From: Trifolium pratense
Taxonomy: Eukaryota; Streptophyta; Magnoliopsida; Fabales; Fabaceae
Direction: 5' to 3'
DNA: 64,000 nucleotides
NCBI RefSeq assembly: GCF_020283565.1
Contig: NC_060060.1
Span: forward strand, 40,052,001-40,116,000
The notes under the pieces are model-generated. The model saw nothing but the letters and a program-made list of their open reading frames with translations, was not told the DNA's origin and ran no database searches. Each line of letters begins with the position of its first letter. The first letter of the stretch is position 1. Of the stretch, positions 12,001-23,900 are shown in pieces. Made by a program: the position numbers and the translations under genes.

Positions 12001-15000
12001 GAATGGGTAAAAATTGATTGGTTTGACAAATTAGGCAGAACTTTTATTCCTTCTTTGGGATAGGTGTAACTCAAATCACAATGATAAGTAGAAACCTAAA
12101 GTTCACCAGCAAAACTTAATTTCCTCTGAAAAAGTTTTCATTTCTTCCTTGTCATTGTCATCAATGTATATCCAATAAAACTTCACAAAGCGGATATTTA
12201 CTGACAGGGTTCCTAAAAGAGGTAGAGTGGCAACTAACTACAGATTATACAGGAATTTATTCCCAGTTTCATTTATCTTTATTCATTTACCCAGCAGAAA
12301 ATATCCATAGCCGAACACATTCTAAAGCACCAAATATCTCACTCTTACCAAGAAATCCGTTCTAGGTTCGTTATCTCAAAACTTACTACAGGACCAAGAA
12401 TAACTTGTATACAGTTATTTTATTTTTGAATTGTATACAGTTATTTTCTTATCATCAGAGAAAACTATATTAAGAATACTTTTGTAGTAAACTCTGCTGT
12501 GTCCCTGCGGGCACTTTATTAACCACTGGATTGTGCACCGAGGATTAATCCAATACTGAAAATACCTGGCAACAAGTTAGGGTACTGGTACATTTGAAAT
12601 GCCAGTGTAGAAAATATTGCCTCCCTATAGACTGTTACGGGTAAAATTGCAAAGTGTAGTGTCTAACCAATACCAACTGAAAGTTAATCATTGAAGCAAA
12701 CATAAACAGATATATGTTTATGCGAAAAATTTAGCATACCCCGCATGTAGATTTGTTTTCTTGACTATCTTCAAACAGGGATGAGTAGTATGCTGGATCA
12801 TATATAGAGCCTCCAAGTATCTCATTGGAATCAGAGATTTGCCTTGCTACTGCAGGTGTCACGGGACTCAGAAAACTACTCCGTAAGTCAAAATCTGCTG
12901 CTCGAGAAGATGTGTCCACATAGGATGCACCCAGCCTATAAATTTGAATCCATAACAATGAGGATGATAGCCTTACTATGAAACCAGCAATTTGCATAGC
13001 CAGGGTAAGTTTCAAAGAAAATATGAAAAATTTGGCATAATCGGCGGAAGAAATATTCCTGCAAACACACATAAAGATTTTCATCAGATATGAATCAAAA
13101 GCACAGTCATGATCACTTGTTTGATTCATACAAGCATCAAAAATTGGTTAATGTGAAGTGTGAACATATATACTCTACTCTGCTCACTATAATCACAGTG
13201 ACTTCATATTGATAAACAGTACTGGGTGCAAAAAAAGTTAGCAGTGACGTGACTAGAGTGCATTATGATGACAATTTTTTTTCATCAATCAAGATAACCA
13301 AAGGGCACGCCAGTGATGATCAAAGGATACTGGCTATAAAGGTGAACAAGAATCCTGCAACCACGTCATTGGCACAAACAACCAAACTAGGCTAGTGGCA
13401 AAACTTGTTGAGATACTCAGCAACAAAGTGATGGGTTTTATGTGAATAAAACGGTAATAAAGATAAAGAGATTTGTATTACTGTGAAAAGAACGGAATAC
13501 AAGCAAACGAAAATAGAACGTATTGATAGCGACGGCTATCAACCCTAAAAAGCAACAAAGTGCTTCCCAAGCCACAAAGTGACCCCCACAAAATAACCAA
13601 TTCTAGCATGAATATTATTCCCTCACTGACACCACCTTTATAGCACTCACTCCCATGCACATCATCACTTGTCCACCTCATCATTCCTAATTCTCTTTCC
13701 TTTCTTTGGTTTGGGCTCAACTTCAAGGCCCATCTCTTGATCCATGTTTCTATCACAATGTTAGTACAGAACAAAATAAAATACCATTGTTTTTGATTTT
13801 TGAGCTTGGAATTGCATTTCTTAGGACTTGTGCTTATATTTGAAATTTTAACTCAAATATACACACCAAACAAGATAACTTGAACTGGGAAGAAGTTCAA
13901 TTCCATTTTCAAGGCTCAATTCCATCCACCAAATGGCAGCTCAAAATATTCCAATTTCCAACACAATAGCATATGTCAACAAATGAAATTGCAAATAAGC
14001 ACGTTAAGTTTCATGCAACTCTGTTAGCAACACAGTGATTTGCATCACATCATTCCACAAAAATCCCACACAAAAGTCATTATCATTATTCTGCTTTAAA
14101 ACGAGACATGATTTCCCAGTGGCTCGGGTGTATTTCAGTGATTTGCATCTCATCCCGCCACACCCATTTCTCTATATAACCGGATACCACGCCTACACCA
14201 AATAAAATGCCTCGGTGGTGTCTAACCAACTGCAATGTGAGATATATGTATATTACACATGTCTGCATGAACATCGCCATAAAATGTTTCCATTCCCTTT
14301 TTTCCAAAAATGCCACAAGAGTATGACCCCGACCCAAAGGTCTTCCAAAAATCCCATACAAAACCATAACTTTGCTTTAACAAGCCACAAAGGCAAGTGG
14401 TGCGAAAGAAACCTAATTTTCCTAATGATCAAGTGTGATTCGTCCATGAATCATCAATATTCACTCTTCACACCATACAATCAAACAATCCAGTGGCGAA
14501 ACTCACTCACACACACTACTAAATGTGACTGCAACCTCCTATCATCATATCTAACCAATACATGATGTGAAATTCATATTACATATTATCTACGTGGCAA
14601 TCAAATTATTAAGTAATTGGTCTGAAATGTGAGTTAAAAACATGTATAAAAGAAGAGAAAAAACATAACATACCAAATTTCATGAGTGAAGAGAATGAAC
14701 CAAGAAATGTCAAGCAATATAGAACAAAAGAGAAGAAAAGCATAGGTGCGACCAAGGCTCTGACTGCTACTCTCAATTGCAACCAAAGCGAACAATGCAA
14801 TTGCAAGATTTATAAGCGACACACCATTGTAAGATGCTCCAAGCGATCCAATTAACGCGCATCCAATCTTGCATTTTATTTTTTCCAATAAACACATTAA
14901 AATCATCAAATAAATAAATAAATCATAAGATAAGAAAAATGTTATTATTATTATTATTATAATTATACCTGTATGTAAATGAGGATTACAGCGAATGACT

Positions 15001-15076
15001 GAAGGCTATCGTAATCGCGTATCCATGGTTGTATTCGATCTCTCAAATTGCAACAACAACAGCAACAAAGCATCAT
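9003..15076 (-). CDS. Multi-pass membrane protein resembling the AGTRAP (angiotensin receptor-associated) family
   Basis: Five exons on the minus strand with consistent phases: 14969-15076, 14674-14867, 12740-13058, 11672-11768 and 9003-9040, giving 251 residues. The N terminus is MML followed by six cysteines. Hydrophobic segments follow: FAVILIYIQIGCALIG, a LINLAIALFALVAI stretch, FLLFCSILLDISWFILF and a FFIFSLKL...IAGFIVRL stretch, so about four membrane passes. A conserved soluble tail contains DFDLRSSFLSPVTPAVAR and GGSIYDPAYYSSLFED. The segment NLAIALFAL...SSSQSLG...LLDISWFILF resembles animal AGTRAP, but the plant proteins are poorly characterised. I am sure this is a real conserved plant gene, less sure of the family name. 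The last coding exon is only 38 bp and is the weakest part of the model. A hAT-type element sits in intron 4. Confidence 0.75.
10309..10853. mobile_element. Non-autonomous hAT-type element with 8-bp target duplication
   Basis: The element spans 10317-10845 (529 bp) and is flanked by perfect GTACAAAT duplications (10309-10316 and 10846-10853). Terminal inverted repeats: the left end reads CAAGGTTATCAAAACCGG, and the reverse complement of the right end reads CAAGGTTGTCAGAACCGG. The CCGG/GGTTCG-rich ends flank an AT-rich core with no coding capacity. An 8-bp duplication is diagnostic of the hAT superfamily. It lies in the last intron of the AGTRAP-like gene. Confidence 0.85.
14941..14965. repeat. 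(ATT)n microsatellite next to a splice donor
   Basis: A run of ATT triplets begins just inside intron 1 of the AGTRAP-like gene, a few bases from the donor site. Confidence 0.7.
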
Positions 15077-15341
15077 AAATAATAATTACTGTGTGTGTGC
15101 GCGCGTGTGTGGTTTTTTAAGATTAAAAATCAATCGGAATGCATCGTCGTCGTTGTTGTTATCGGTGAGGTTTTCTTAGAAACAAGAACGTTGTGTTGTG
15201 TTGTGTCGTTTGCAGAGTTTCTTTTTTTTCTTCTGTGTTGTTTGTTCTTGCTGGCGAGTGATGAGCAATTGCCAATTTTGCAGCAGAGAGGTATTAAAAA
15301 TTGCAACTTGTGTTGTGTTGTGTGTGTTTTGTTTTCTAACC

Positions 15342-15372
<31 letters not shown>
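15342..15372. repeat. (CTTT)n microsatellite
   Basis: About seven tandem CTTT units upstream of the AGTRAP-like gene, in the promoter or leader side of the minus-strand gene. Confidence 0.85.
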
Positions 15373-15539
15373 GAATTTCCACCTGTGAGTCTCTAACCAA
15401 CTTTTCCCCTCCTGGCTCCTGCTCTCTCTCCCTCAGGGCAATTCAATTACTATTTCCCTTCATTATCAAAATATAAATAAAAATATTTCCCATCTTTCTA
15501 TTTTCACACATTTTTATTTTTGTTGATAGACGAAATAAC

Positions 15540-16360
15540 AAAGGCATTATCAATCGTTAGTTGTAGAGGTGGGAATAGGCTAGGCCGAGCTAGGCTTTGC
15601 CAAGCCTGAGCCTGGCCTGTCAAAAAATCGAAGGTCTGAGCCTGGCCTGTGGCCTATCATAGGCTTAAATTCTAGGCCTGAGCCTGGCCTTTTGAAAGTC
15701 TGATGTGGCCTGTTAGCCTGTTTAAAAGCCTATTTCATATGAACATATTTAAATAAATAATTATATTTATTTTGAAATATACTTATGAACTAATAAAATA
15801 ATGTTCCATTTGATATTTTAGAGAATTTGACTATATATGTCATCATATTTCAATTCTAGTTTATAATAATACATTTATATATGTTAAAAACTAATGTAGA
15901 TTAATAAACTTAAATTACTTAAAAAGTTAATAGATTTATAATTTAATCAAAGTATAAATTTTAATATATAAATAATAATCGTAATAAAAATATTATTCAT
16001 GTTAACTTAAATAGGCCGGCCTAGTAGGCCTCAAAGGCTTTTTTAATGGCCTGCGGCCTGACCTTTTTAGCTAAATAGGCTTATAAAAAAGCATTGGCCT
16101 GCTTTATTTAAAGAAATAGGCTGGCCTGGCCTGAGCCTATGTAGGCTAGGCCTTAAGGCCATGTAGGCCGGCCTGGCCTGTTCCCACCTCTAGTTAGTTG
16201 GTTCAGTGGTGATCGGCGCTGAACTTAGTAGGGAGGATCGCAGTTTAATCCCTGCAATTGCGATCGGGAGAGGGTTGAAATCACTTGATGCCAGAACTGA
16301 CTCTCGAACCAGATTAAATTAATTGTGAAAACAAAAACAAAAAAAATAGTAAAAGGCATT
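15540..16360 (+). mobile_element. tRNA-derived SINE interrupted by a hAT-type element
   Basis: Outer flanks carry the duplication AAAGGCATT (15540-15548 and 16352-16360). Between them, the SINE starts ATCAATCGTTAGTTG. It resumes after the inserted element with GTTCAGTGGTGATC (A box), then CCTGCAATTGCGATCGGGAG, and ends in an A-rich tail. A second, uninterrupted copy at 56211-56401 shows the same order (CAATCGTTAGTTGGTTCAG). The SINE is therefore the host and the hAT element a later insertion. Confidence 0.8.
15556..16200. mobile_element. Non-autonomous hAT-type element nested in a SINE
   Basis: The element spans 15564-16192 (629 bp) and is flanked by perfect 8-bp duplications GTTAGTTG (15556-15563 and 16193-16200). 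Terminal inverted repeats: the left begins TAGAGGTGGGAATAGGC and the reverse complement of the right begins TAGAGGTGGGAACAGGC. The subterminal regions are packed with AGGCCTGG/GGCCTG words around an AT-rich middle. There is no transposase frame. The superfamily is assigned from the 8-bp duplication. Confidence 0.88.
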
Positions 16361-16763
16361 GAAAAACACACACATACAAAATGACCTTATTCATGACGTC
16401 CTAGACTAGCAATTTCGACATTTCTATCTGTTGAGTTCGGATTTGTAGACTTTTCACAATTTGTTCTAGAACAAAACTTACGTGCATTGTTTTAGGTGCA
16501 ATTTTTATTTTTTCTGTCACTAAGAAGTAGTTTTTTAAATTGAAAAACAATTTTTTCAAAATTAAAACACATAAACAACCACTTAGTGGAACAATAAAAA
16601 CCACATCTAAAACAATACACGTGAGTTTTGTTTTTTTTTTATTATTCAAATATACACTACAATGATCTATAGCTAAATTTATGTGATGTGTTTTATGGGC
16701 CATGCTCTTTTGTAACAAAAAAAAATGATGTGTTGTATTGTTTTATGAATTATCAAAATCATA

Positions 16764-16781
16764 AGTATTATTATTATTATA

Positions 16782-16830
<49 letters not shown>
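16764..16830. repeat. Long (ATT)n microsatellite
   Basis: About 65 bp of nearly perfect ATT/TTA triplets. It is the longest simple repeat in the window and likely polymorphic. Confidence 0.9.
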
Positions 16831-16831
<1 letters not shown>

Positions 16832-17950
16832 TGTATTGTCAAGAATAAATGTATTTAATAATGATGTGTTGTCTTGTCTGTGATAAAAAAATCATGTTAA
16901 CACGTGTCCTTAAGTATAATTTAAATAGTGATAATGTCTTGAATAAAATAATGTTTGACTTTTAAAAAGATAAAATGCACACTTTTCAATATAAAGTTAG
17001 TATCTATAGTACACTAACAAGGGCCTCAAGAACACATGATAGCTTTTCCCAAAAAATAATAATGATGTGTTGCTGTCACCTACATGATGATTGATTATGG
17101 GGTTGAAATCTCACATATAAATTAATTTTTGAATTTGACATGAGACACAGATATTAAGTATATGTTGTCGAGCTTGAAAATAAGTTGTGGAATTGGGTAA
17201 TAGCTTTCACTCATCCTCTTCATAATAAATAATATTTTTGTCCATAAATGACCTCTGACAATAGGGAAATGCCAATTCATTGGATTTTTTGAGACGATCA
17301 AATAAAAAATCCTGAGGGCGCCATATTCTAGAAGAGTAAAATAGTGGGTTAGGATTCTCTCCATTTCCAATTATTTTCATTTCTTCCATTATTATATAGT
17401 TTTGAGAATATAAATGCAAAAGTGTGACATTAAGTGGGTCCATATATCTTTTATACACCCCATAATATTTAAAAACTTTGGTAATGGAAGAAATGAAAAT
17501 AATAGGAAATGGAGAGGATCCCAACTCAAATATAGTGGACAAATATTTAAATTATTTTTTTTTGTTGATTCTTACGGATCAAAGATTGATTGATTACCTT
17601 AATAACATGAAAATTCCATCATTTAGGACCTTCGTTGAACAAGTTGGACTATGACTAGACAAGACTGATAATGTGACTATCTAACCATAAGTAACGTTTA
17701 TAATTTTGAGAGGCCAAAATTGAAATATTTAAACTTCAGATGCCGAAATTGTCGGATTGTGAAACTTGAAGAGACAAAAAAATATTACCATCGTTTAATT
17801 TGAGGGGTTCACTTTTGCAATTTAAGATGTCAGGATACAAAATGCTATTGTTAAAGTTGAGGGTCGAAAGTGCAATTTAGTGAAAATAGAATAAAATCAT
17901 ACAAAACACGGTTGAGACCGGGACGGAACAGTGACCGAGAGTATCAGAAA
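16831..17950. other. Intergenic/promoter region upstream of the RHIP1-like gene
   Basis: AT-rich, with no credible exons. An inverted repeat lies at about 17350-17520: ATTTTCATTTCTTCCATTA on one side and TAATGGAAGAAATGAAAAT on the other, with TCTCCATTTCC and GGAAATGGAGA further out. This suggests a small foldback or MITE remnant. The segment before 17951 should hold the promoter and 5' UTR. No clear TATA box was recognised. Confidence 0.4.
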
Positions 17951-20900
17951 ATGGCAGAGACAGATTCGTCGTCTTCCTCCAACGCAGAAGAAGTAGTGTC
18001 CTCCTCACCGACATCGGCCTCCGCATCGCTGGTATCGATGGCTGAGAATTTTCAGCGTTCTGCAATTGAATCTGCTCGTACTGTTCAACACACCTCTTCC
18101 ACCCAATTTCGCACCTTTCAGGTTTCCTCTCTTTTTCCCGATTATGCCTATTCGTTTCGCCATAGGAAACATATATAAGATCATATAGCTTTTATTTTTC
18201 ATATTTCATTCATCTGCTTTTAAATTGGTATGAAATGTTAATTCCCAATGTGGCAACACCAATAGAGAGGGTTTCGTTTCCGTTCCCCGATTCTTCATAA
18301 GATTCTTAGAAATTTTAGGCTGCAATGCAATGGCACCATTGACTCATGTAGTTATGCACCTGCTACTTTATGGATATACTAATATATGTACTATCTCTAA
18401 CACACACCCTTTAAACAAACAATTATCAACGATGGAGGAACTCGGGTATAACCAAAGTGGTAAGAAATTTGGGCCCCTTAAGTAGATGGTTAGGATTTTG
18501 ATCCTTGGCTCCCGCATATAGAGAAAATTGGTCTGGGTCCTCTGGGAGGGGAGAATCCACCTTGTGTGCCCCACAAGTTCTCTGACGAAGATTAGTCATT
18601 GTTGAATGGCGGTGGAATCTTCATACCTATATCAAACACAAATATATATTGTTTGCAATCTATTGATGCTTTGTGATGGAATAATGTATGCAAGTTGTTT
18701 TGTTGATGCTGCAGCTGCAACTGCAAGCTTATATACTTCATTTCTTTCTGGATGAGTAAGAGTCAAATATTGTAGTGAACCAATAAAATTCATATTCCCT
18801 CTAGCTCTTCTACAACCTTAACTAAATCGTCTTACTCTGGTGCATTTGCTTTGCAGCAATGCATATTAACTCACAAGAAGCATATTCTGACTAGACAGTT
18901 TTTGGTCTCCTATAATCTGTCACATAAGAATCTACCAGTATCACCACTAAATTTATCGTCACTGATCATCACTATTATTACCTCCTTTGGCATTTTCAAT
19001 ACCATCACTGCCACTACCAACATTATGTTAGGGGACCCCAATCACTAGTTAATTAGAGAGGGAGAGAGAGAGAGAGAGAGGGAATAATAGTTTATATTAT
19101 AAGAGGAAAGATGTGGGAGAGCATTCGGTTAAGTGAGTGTTTTGGGGACTTTGGGTGGGGAGGACTGAGGAGCAAATCCTTGACGTTCTACAATATGCTG
19201 ATCTCTTTAATTAGGGAGTTTATCCCCATTTCATAGAATTATATACATTATTTCTACCAACTGATATTGGCGCTGTGGGAAATCATCTTGAGGATGATTA
19301 AAATGTTTGATGTTTTGATGAAGAGGATGCTTACTGGCGGCGGCTTATCAAATGTGGAGCAGTATTTTGAGGGCACTGGAATACTTGGAGGGTATAATAT
19401 ATCAAGTTCAAGAGCTGGAAGGTTGTAAGGAGTGGTGCTATCTATTGGTGGTTTTGCTAGAAATGGGGCAACCAAACTACGATGTGGTGGACTTTGGAGA
19501 TTGCTCAAGCGATTCCTATGTGAATATGACACAAATATACCGGTGCCTGTTTGGGACGAGGGAACAGAAAGTGAATTGTAATTAGAATCATTAACATTTC
19601 AAGATGGGAATAAAGAATCAGCTGCTAAGAGGCCAGAAGTATCTATAGAAAAGGAACACGAACCATGGGAGCTAGAAATCTTGGAACCAGAGAGTCAAAG
19701 ACAACCCAGATTTGGAGGGCACAAAAGCAACCAATCCACAGTTTGGATCAAGAAGCAGTAAAAAAACCCCAAGATGAAGCCATGTAGAGGGTAAACAAAA
19801 ACCATTATGGTGGAGAAACACCAAAGAATGACCGAAGGGCCAATTAAATGTGGATGGAATTGGAAACCCACTCCCTATACTACACGATGACTGTTGTTTT
19901 AGGGACATACAACTCCAAAAACATGTAAGAGATTTTTCCGCAGAGAAAAGAACAAAAAATAGGGGAGAAGAGGAGTTGCACGATATATTGTGATTTGTGA
20001 CCGAATAGAACCTTAAGAAGGTTTGGGTATTTTCCGAACCGCTAAGGGTGCCTAGCCAGCCTGCCACCACTGCCAAAACAAAAAGGGTCATGCTAACTAG
20101 TGCCCCCGGGGAACTAGTTAAGGAACTAAAAAGGGAAAGAAAAGAAAAAAATTGCATTGAAAAAACAAAAATTTAAACTTTTAAGATGTTGACTTCACAA
20201 GTTTCAAGATAATATTACTATCTTTAGTTACCTTAACCAGTGCCCCGGGGGCACCGGTTAGCATTTTCCATATAAACTAGAATTATATTTCTCGTTTCTT
20301 TGTATATTTATACATAAAAAGGTTTGATCTAATTATGGTTGAGAGCAAGTTAGAATTGATATTATAATTCTATACACGACTTTCACTTTTGTTATCCAAA
20401 TAGAGCAATACATATTTTACCAGATTCAGTCCAGGAGCCTAAGATATACTAAGATCAGATTGGTTAAAAAATAATATGTTGCAATATGTTTTTCATATCA
20501 GTTTCATATTTTATTATGAGATGTTCTCATATAGATTAACCTACTAAACCTGCCTGAAGTTATGAAGCTTTATTAGTTTGGGATTGTTTTTCTTTTAGAT
20601 CATATACGGTTTGATGCCAACAGCTATTGATATATAATAAAATAGTATACGAAGTCAAATTATCTTAAAGATTGAAGCAAAGTTATTTTCATGGTATCTT
20701 TAAAATATTGTAAATAAATATAAGGTACTATTTTACATTTCCTTTTTTTTTTTTTAATTATTGGTGAGGTTCTTGCATTAGCTTTCCTACTCGTTGTAGA
20801 AAATATTTTTTCTTCTAATGGCCTAGCTTCTTTACATACTCTTATTTTTTTTCTCTTTCCATGTTCTTTGTCTTCTACTAATACAGGAAATTTTTGACCA

Positions 20901-23900
20901 TGCGTAATCCCTTTTCTATCTCAATAAAATATGATTGCTCCAAAACTCATCCAGATTATGTTTGATTCTTTTGCAGAATTTTTTACCAGAAGCAGTGTCA
21001 CATTATAGAACTTATGAAGATGCTTTCGTCAATAAAGTTAAAGGTGATTACAATTTAAACAGTTTCAAACTTATGAACGGTAGATTTGTTCTTAAACTTT
21101 GAAGCACATTGTAATGGTTTGGCAAAAATAAGGTTGAACTTTTGTGGCCTTGTGTAATGTATGCATTTATTTTAAAATTTGGTTGGAGCAAAATGCTTGC
21201 ATAGGGTTATGTTTATGGCCTCTATTTGGTGTTCAGACTAAAGTTGTTTATTCAATGTTTTTTTTTTTTAACACTTATGATATGCGAAAAGATCACACAG
21301 CTTGCTGTATTTTGAATGTTTCATGGTTTGCACTCTACTTACTAAAGACTAGAATTTGGAGGATATCTTTAATTTGAAAAATCATTGTATTTCCTGGGTT
21401 GTGACTTGTGGGTGATTTTTATTTATCTAGGATCATAATCAATTTATGATCTTAACACTTTTACAGATGGACTGATGGTAGCAAGGGAGAACCCGGCTAT
21501 AGGTGTTGGTTTTGCTGTTTCTGCTGCCCTTCTTGTTATGAGAGGTATTTTCCCATCTTTTGCACAGACAAGTAATAAGTTTTCCTACACTATACCACTT
21601 AAAAGTTTTTCTTAAAATGTTCAATTAATTACTTTTGTATCTTTAACTTTGTATTGTCACAAGGTATTATATTGTCGCCAGTGTGGGGAAACTAATGCAG
21701 GATCAATTGCTTATTTCCTTCCTTTTTTGTCTTTTTTGTAGTTTCTATTTTATTATGTAGTCACATGACTAGCACCTGTCCTTTAAAGGACTCCATGGCC
21801 AAGTTTGATTTCATATAACTTGGATTGGACTCGGTAAATACAGTAATACAGTTAACCTTGTATAATAGCCCCTGGAAATTGTATTCAGCTTTCATACAAT
21901 ATATACTCCAAACTTTTAACCATGATCTCATTCTATTAAGAAGCTGCTGTTTATTCGCTCCTTTCATTGCATCAAGTAATATTAAAACCACGGCGAGGCT
22001 TATCGGCTTAGAGTAGAATTAGATTTGTTGTGATGTACTGTTAGAACTGAAGAGACTGAACAATTAGTTAGGGATAGTTATATATAGTAGTTAGCAAGTT
22101 AGCAGGGGGAATAAGATCCATAATAATAAATAGAGGGATACAAGGGTAGAGGGATCATCGAGATATGTTAGCATTGAGTTCACACATCTGTGGCTCAGTT
22201 GTAAGGAACCATTGGAGGAGAAATCTTTTGCCAAGTTCTAAGTGTCAAACAGTAAAATCAATTTTTTTTCTTTTTTCTATCTTCCACTGTGGGTTCCTAA
22301 CACATATTGTTGAAGATTTGTAATGTTTAAACATGCTTTGAAGCAATAAGCATCGTGAGGAGGGAACCTGCATAAAAAATAAGAAGGCAGCCTCAACCTT
22401 GTAGGCAATTTGCAAAGTAGTCCTAAGCAAGATAGCATAGTAGAAAGGACTTCTCCCCTGATCTGATATCCAGATGTGTAATCTGGCACGCAGTGAACAC
22501 AATGCTGCACAAGATGCTATAGCACACGTTGCAGCAAGACAGTCGCAGAACACGGTAAATAAATAAATAAATTGCAGAACAATAAATAAGACAGGAAATT
22601 GTTAACCCAGTTCAGTGCAACGTCACCTACTCTGGGGGATACCAATCCAGGAATAAATCCACTATAATAGCTCTAGTTCAAAGCCCTCGACCAACACCCG
22701 GTACTTGACTTATCACCTAGACACTACCCGTGCAATCCTACCTAAGAACCTCTTAGATAATGAGACCCCGTCCCAAATTCCCTCTAACAACACGTACTAT
22801 GTTGCAGTCAATAATAACAATAAGGATGGAGACACTCTCCTAGAAACTAGACAACACTCTTGCTTAAAAGCTTATGAGTGAATCACACACACTAACTCCA
22901 TGCTTAAAAGCTTAGGAGTAGCTTACAATTAACAACCAAAACACAGTCCTAAACTTGCATCAAATTGACACAAGAAAGGCTGACAAAAAACACACAACCA
23001 AAACCTTAAAAAACGCACGCTTTATGAAAGACAAGGTTTTGAATACACGAGTTGTAAAGGCTTGAGGCTTCACATATTTATAGTCTTCAATTGTCTTGAT
23101 GTCCAAGTTAGGTCTTCAGACTTGTACAGCTGTGAGAATTGCGGCCCAACCCTAAATTAATTTCAAAAATATAATTTGTTTGTTTCATGTTGTACCAAAC
23201 AAAAAAAACGCCAAAAATATAATATGATTATATTTTTGTTTTAAATCACTTTCCTTTGACCGACTTCAATAAAACTTGCTGAGTAAGTCTCGTCTTGCCT
23301 AGACGCACGTGCCTGAATATATAATTGAAGCAAATCTTGACTCAGATTTGAAATAAAAATTCTGCACGAAAACAGAGCTTCAGTATGCTGTACTATAATG
23401 CTACAGCATCTCAGTTCAGCATCTGGCTGGTTGGCTTTTGCAAAATGTAGCCAATCAAAACACCAACAATCTCCCCCTTTGGCAAATTTTGGCTAAAACA
23501 ACCTTAGGCCAGTGCATAGAGAGATACAGTCTAAACTTTCCTTCGAGTCAACATAAGCACACAACTAGGAAAGAAAGTAGAACGATGCTAAGCTATTTAA
23601 ACTTTCCTTCGAGTCAACATACGCACACAACTAGGAAAGAGAGTAAAGAAATTCATCAGATGAATAGATAGCTAGCACGTAAGCATCAGAGGCATGCAAC
23701 AGCGGAACATAACACATCTTAGCCTCAAAGTACAGATAGAGAGAAATAAACTCTCACATAGTGGATTCAAGATCGGAGAAATAAACTCCTTAATAGTTAA
23801 GCAGCGCCACAGAGAATAGGAAAAATAAATTCCTATATAAACATGCATATCATAAGTAGTAGAAAAATAAATTCTACCTACTCCCCCTCAATTTATGCAT

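Noticed and set aside
14215..14565. 116-codon plus-strand open frame
   Set aside because: Antisense to an intron of the AGTRAP-like gene; no recognisable motif.
18430..18560. Possible further SINE (AACCAAAGTGGTAAG ... GGATTTTGATCC)
   Set aside because: Boxes are weak and no flanking duplication was found.
19254..20157. Open frames in RHIP1 intron 1 (92 and 161 codons)
   Set aside because: Possibly old retrotransposon debris, but I could not match any block to a known domain, so no feature was assigned.
22017..22470. TGTTAGAACTGAAGAG... stretch resembling the start of a solo LTR
   Set aside because: No matching CA end or 5-bp duplication could be found before the Sirevirus-type element starts.
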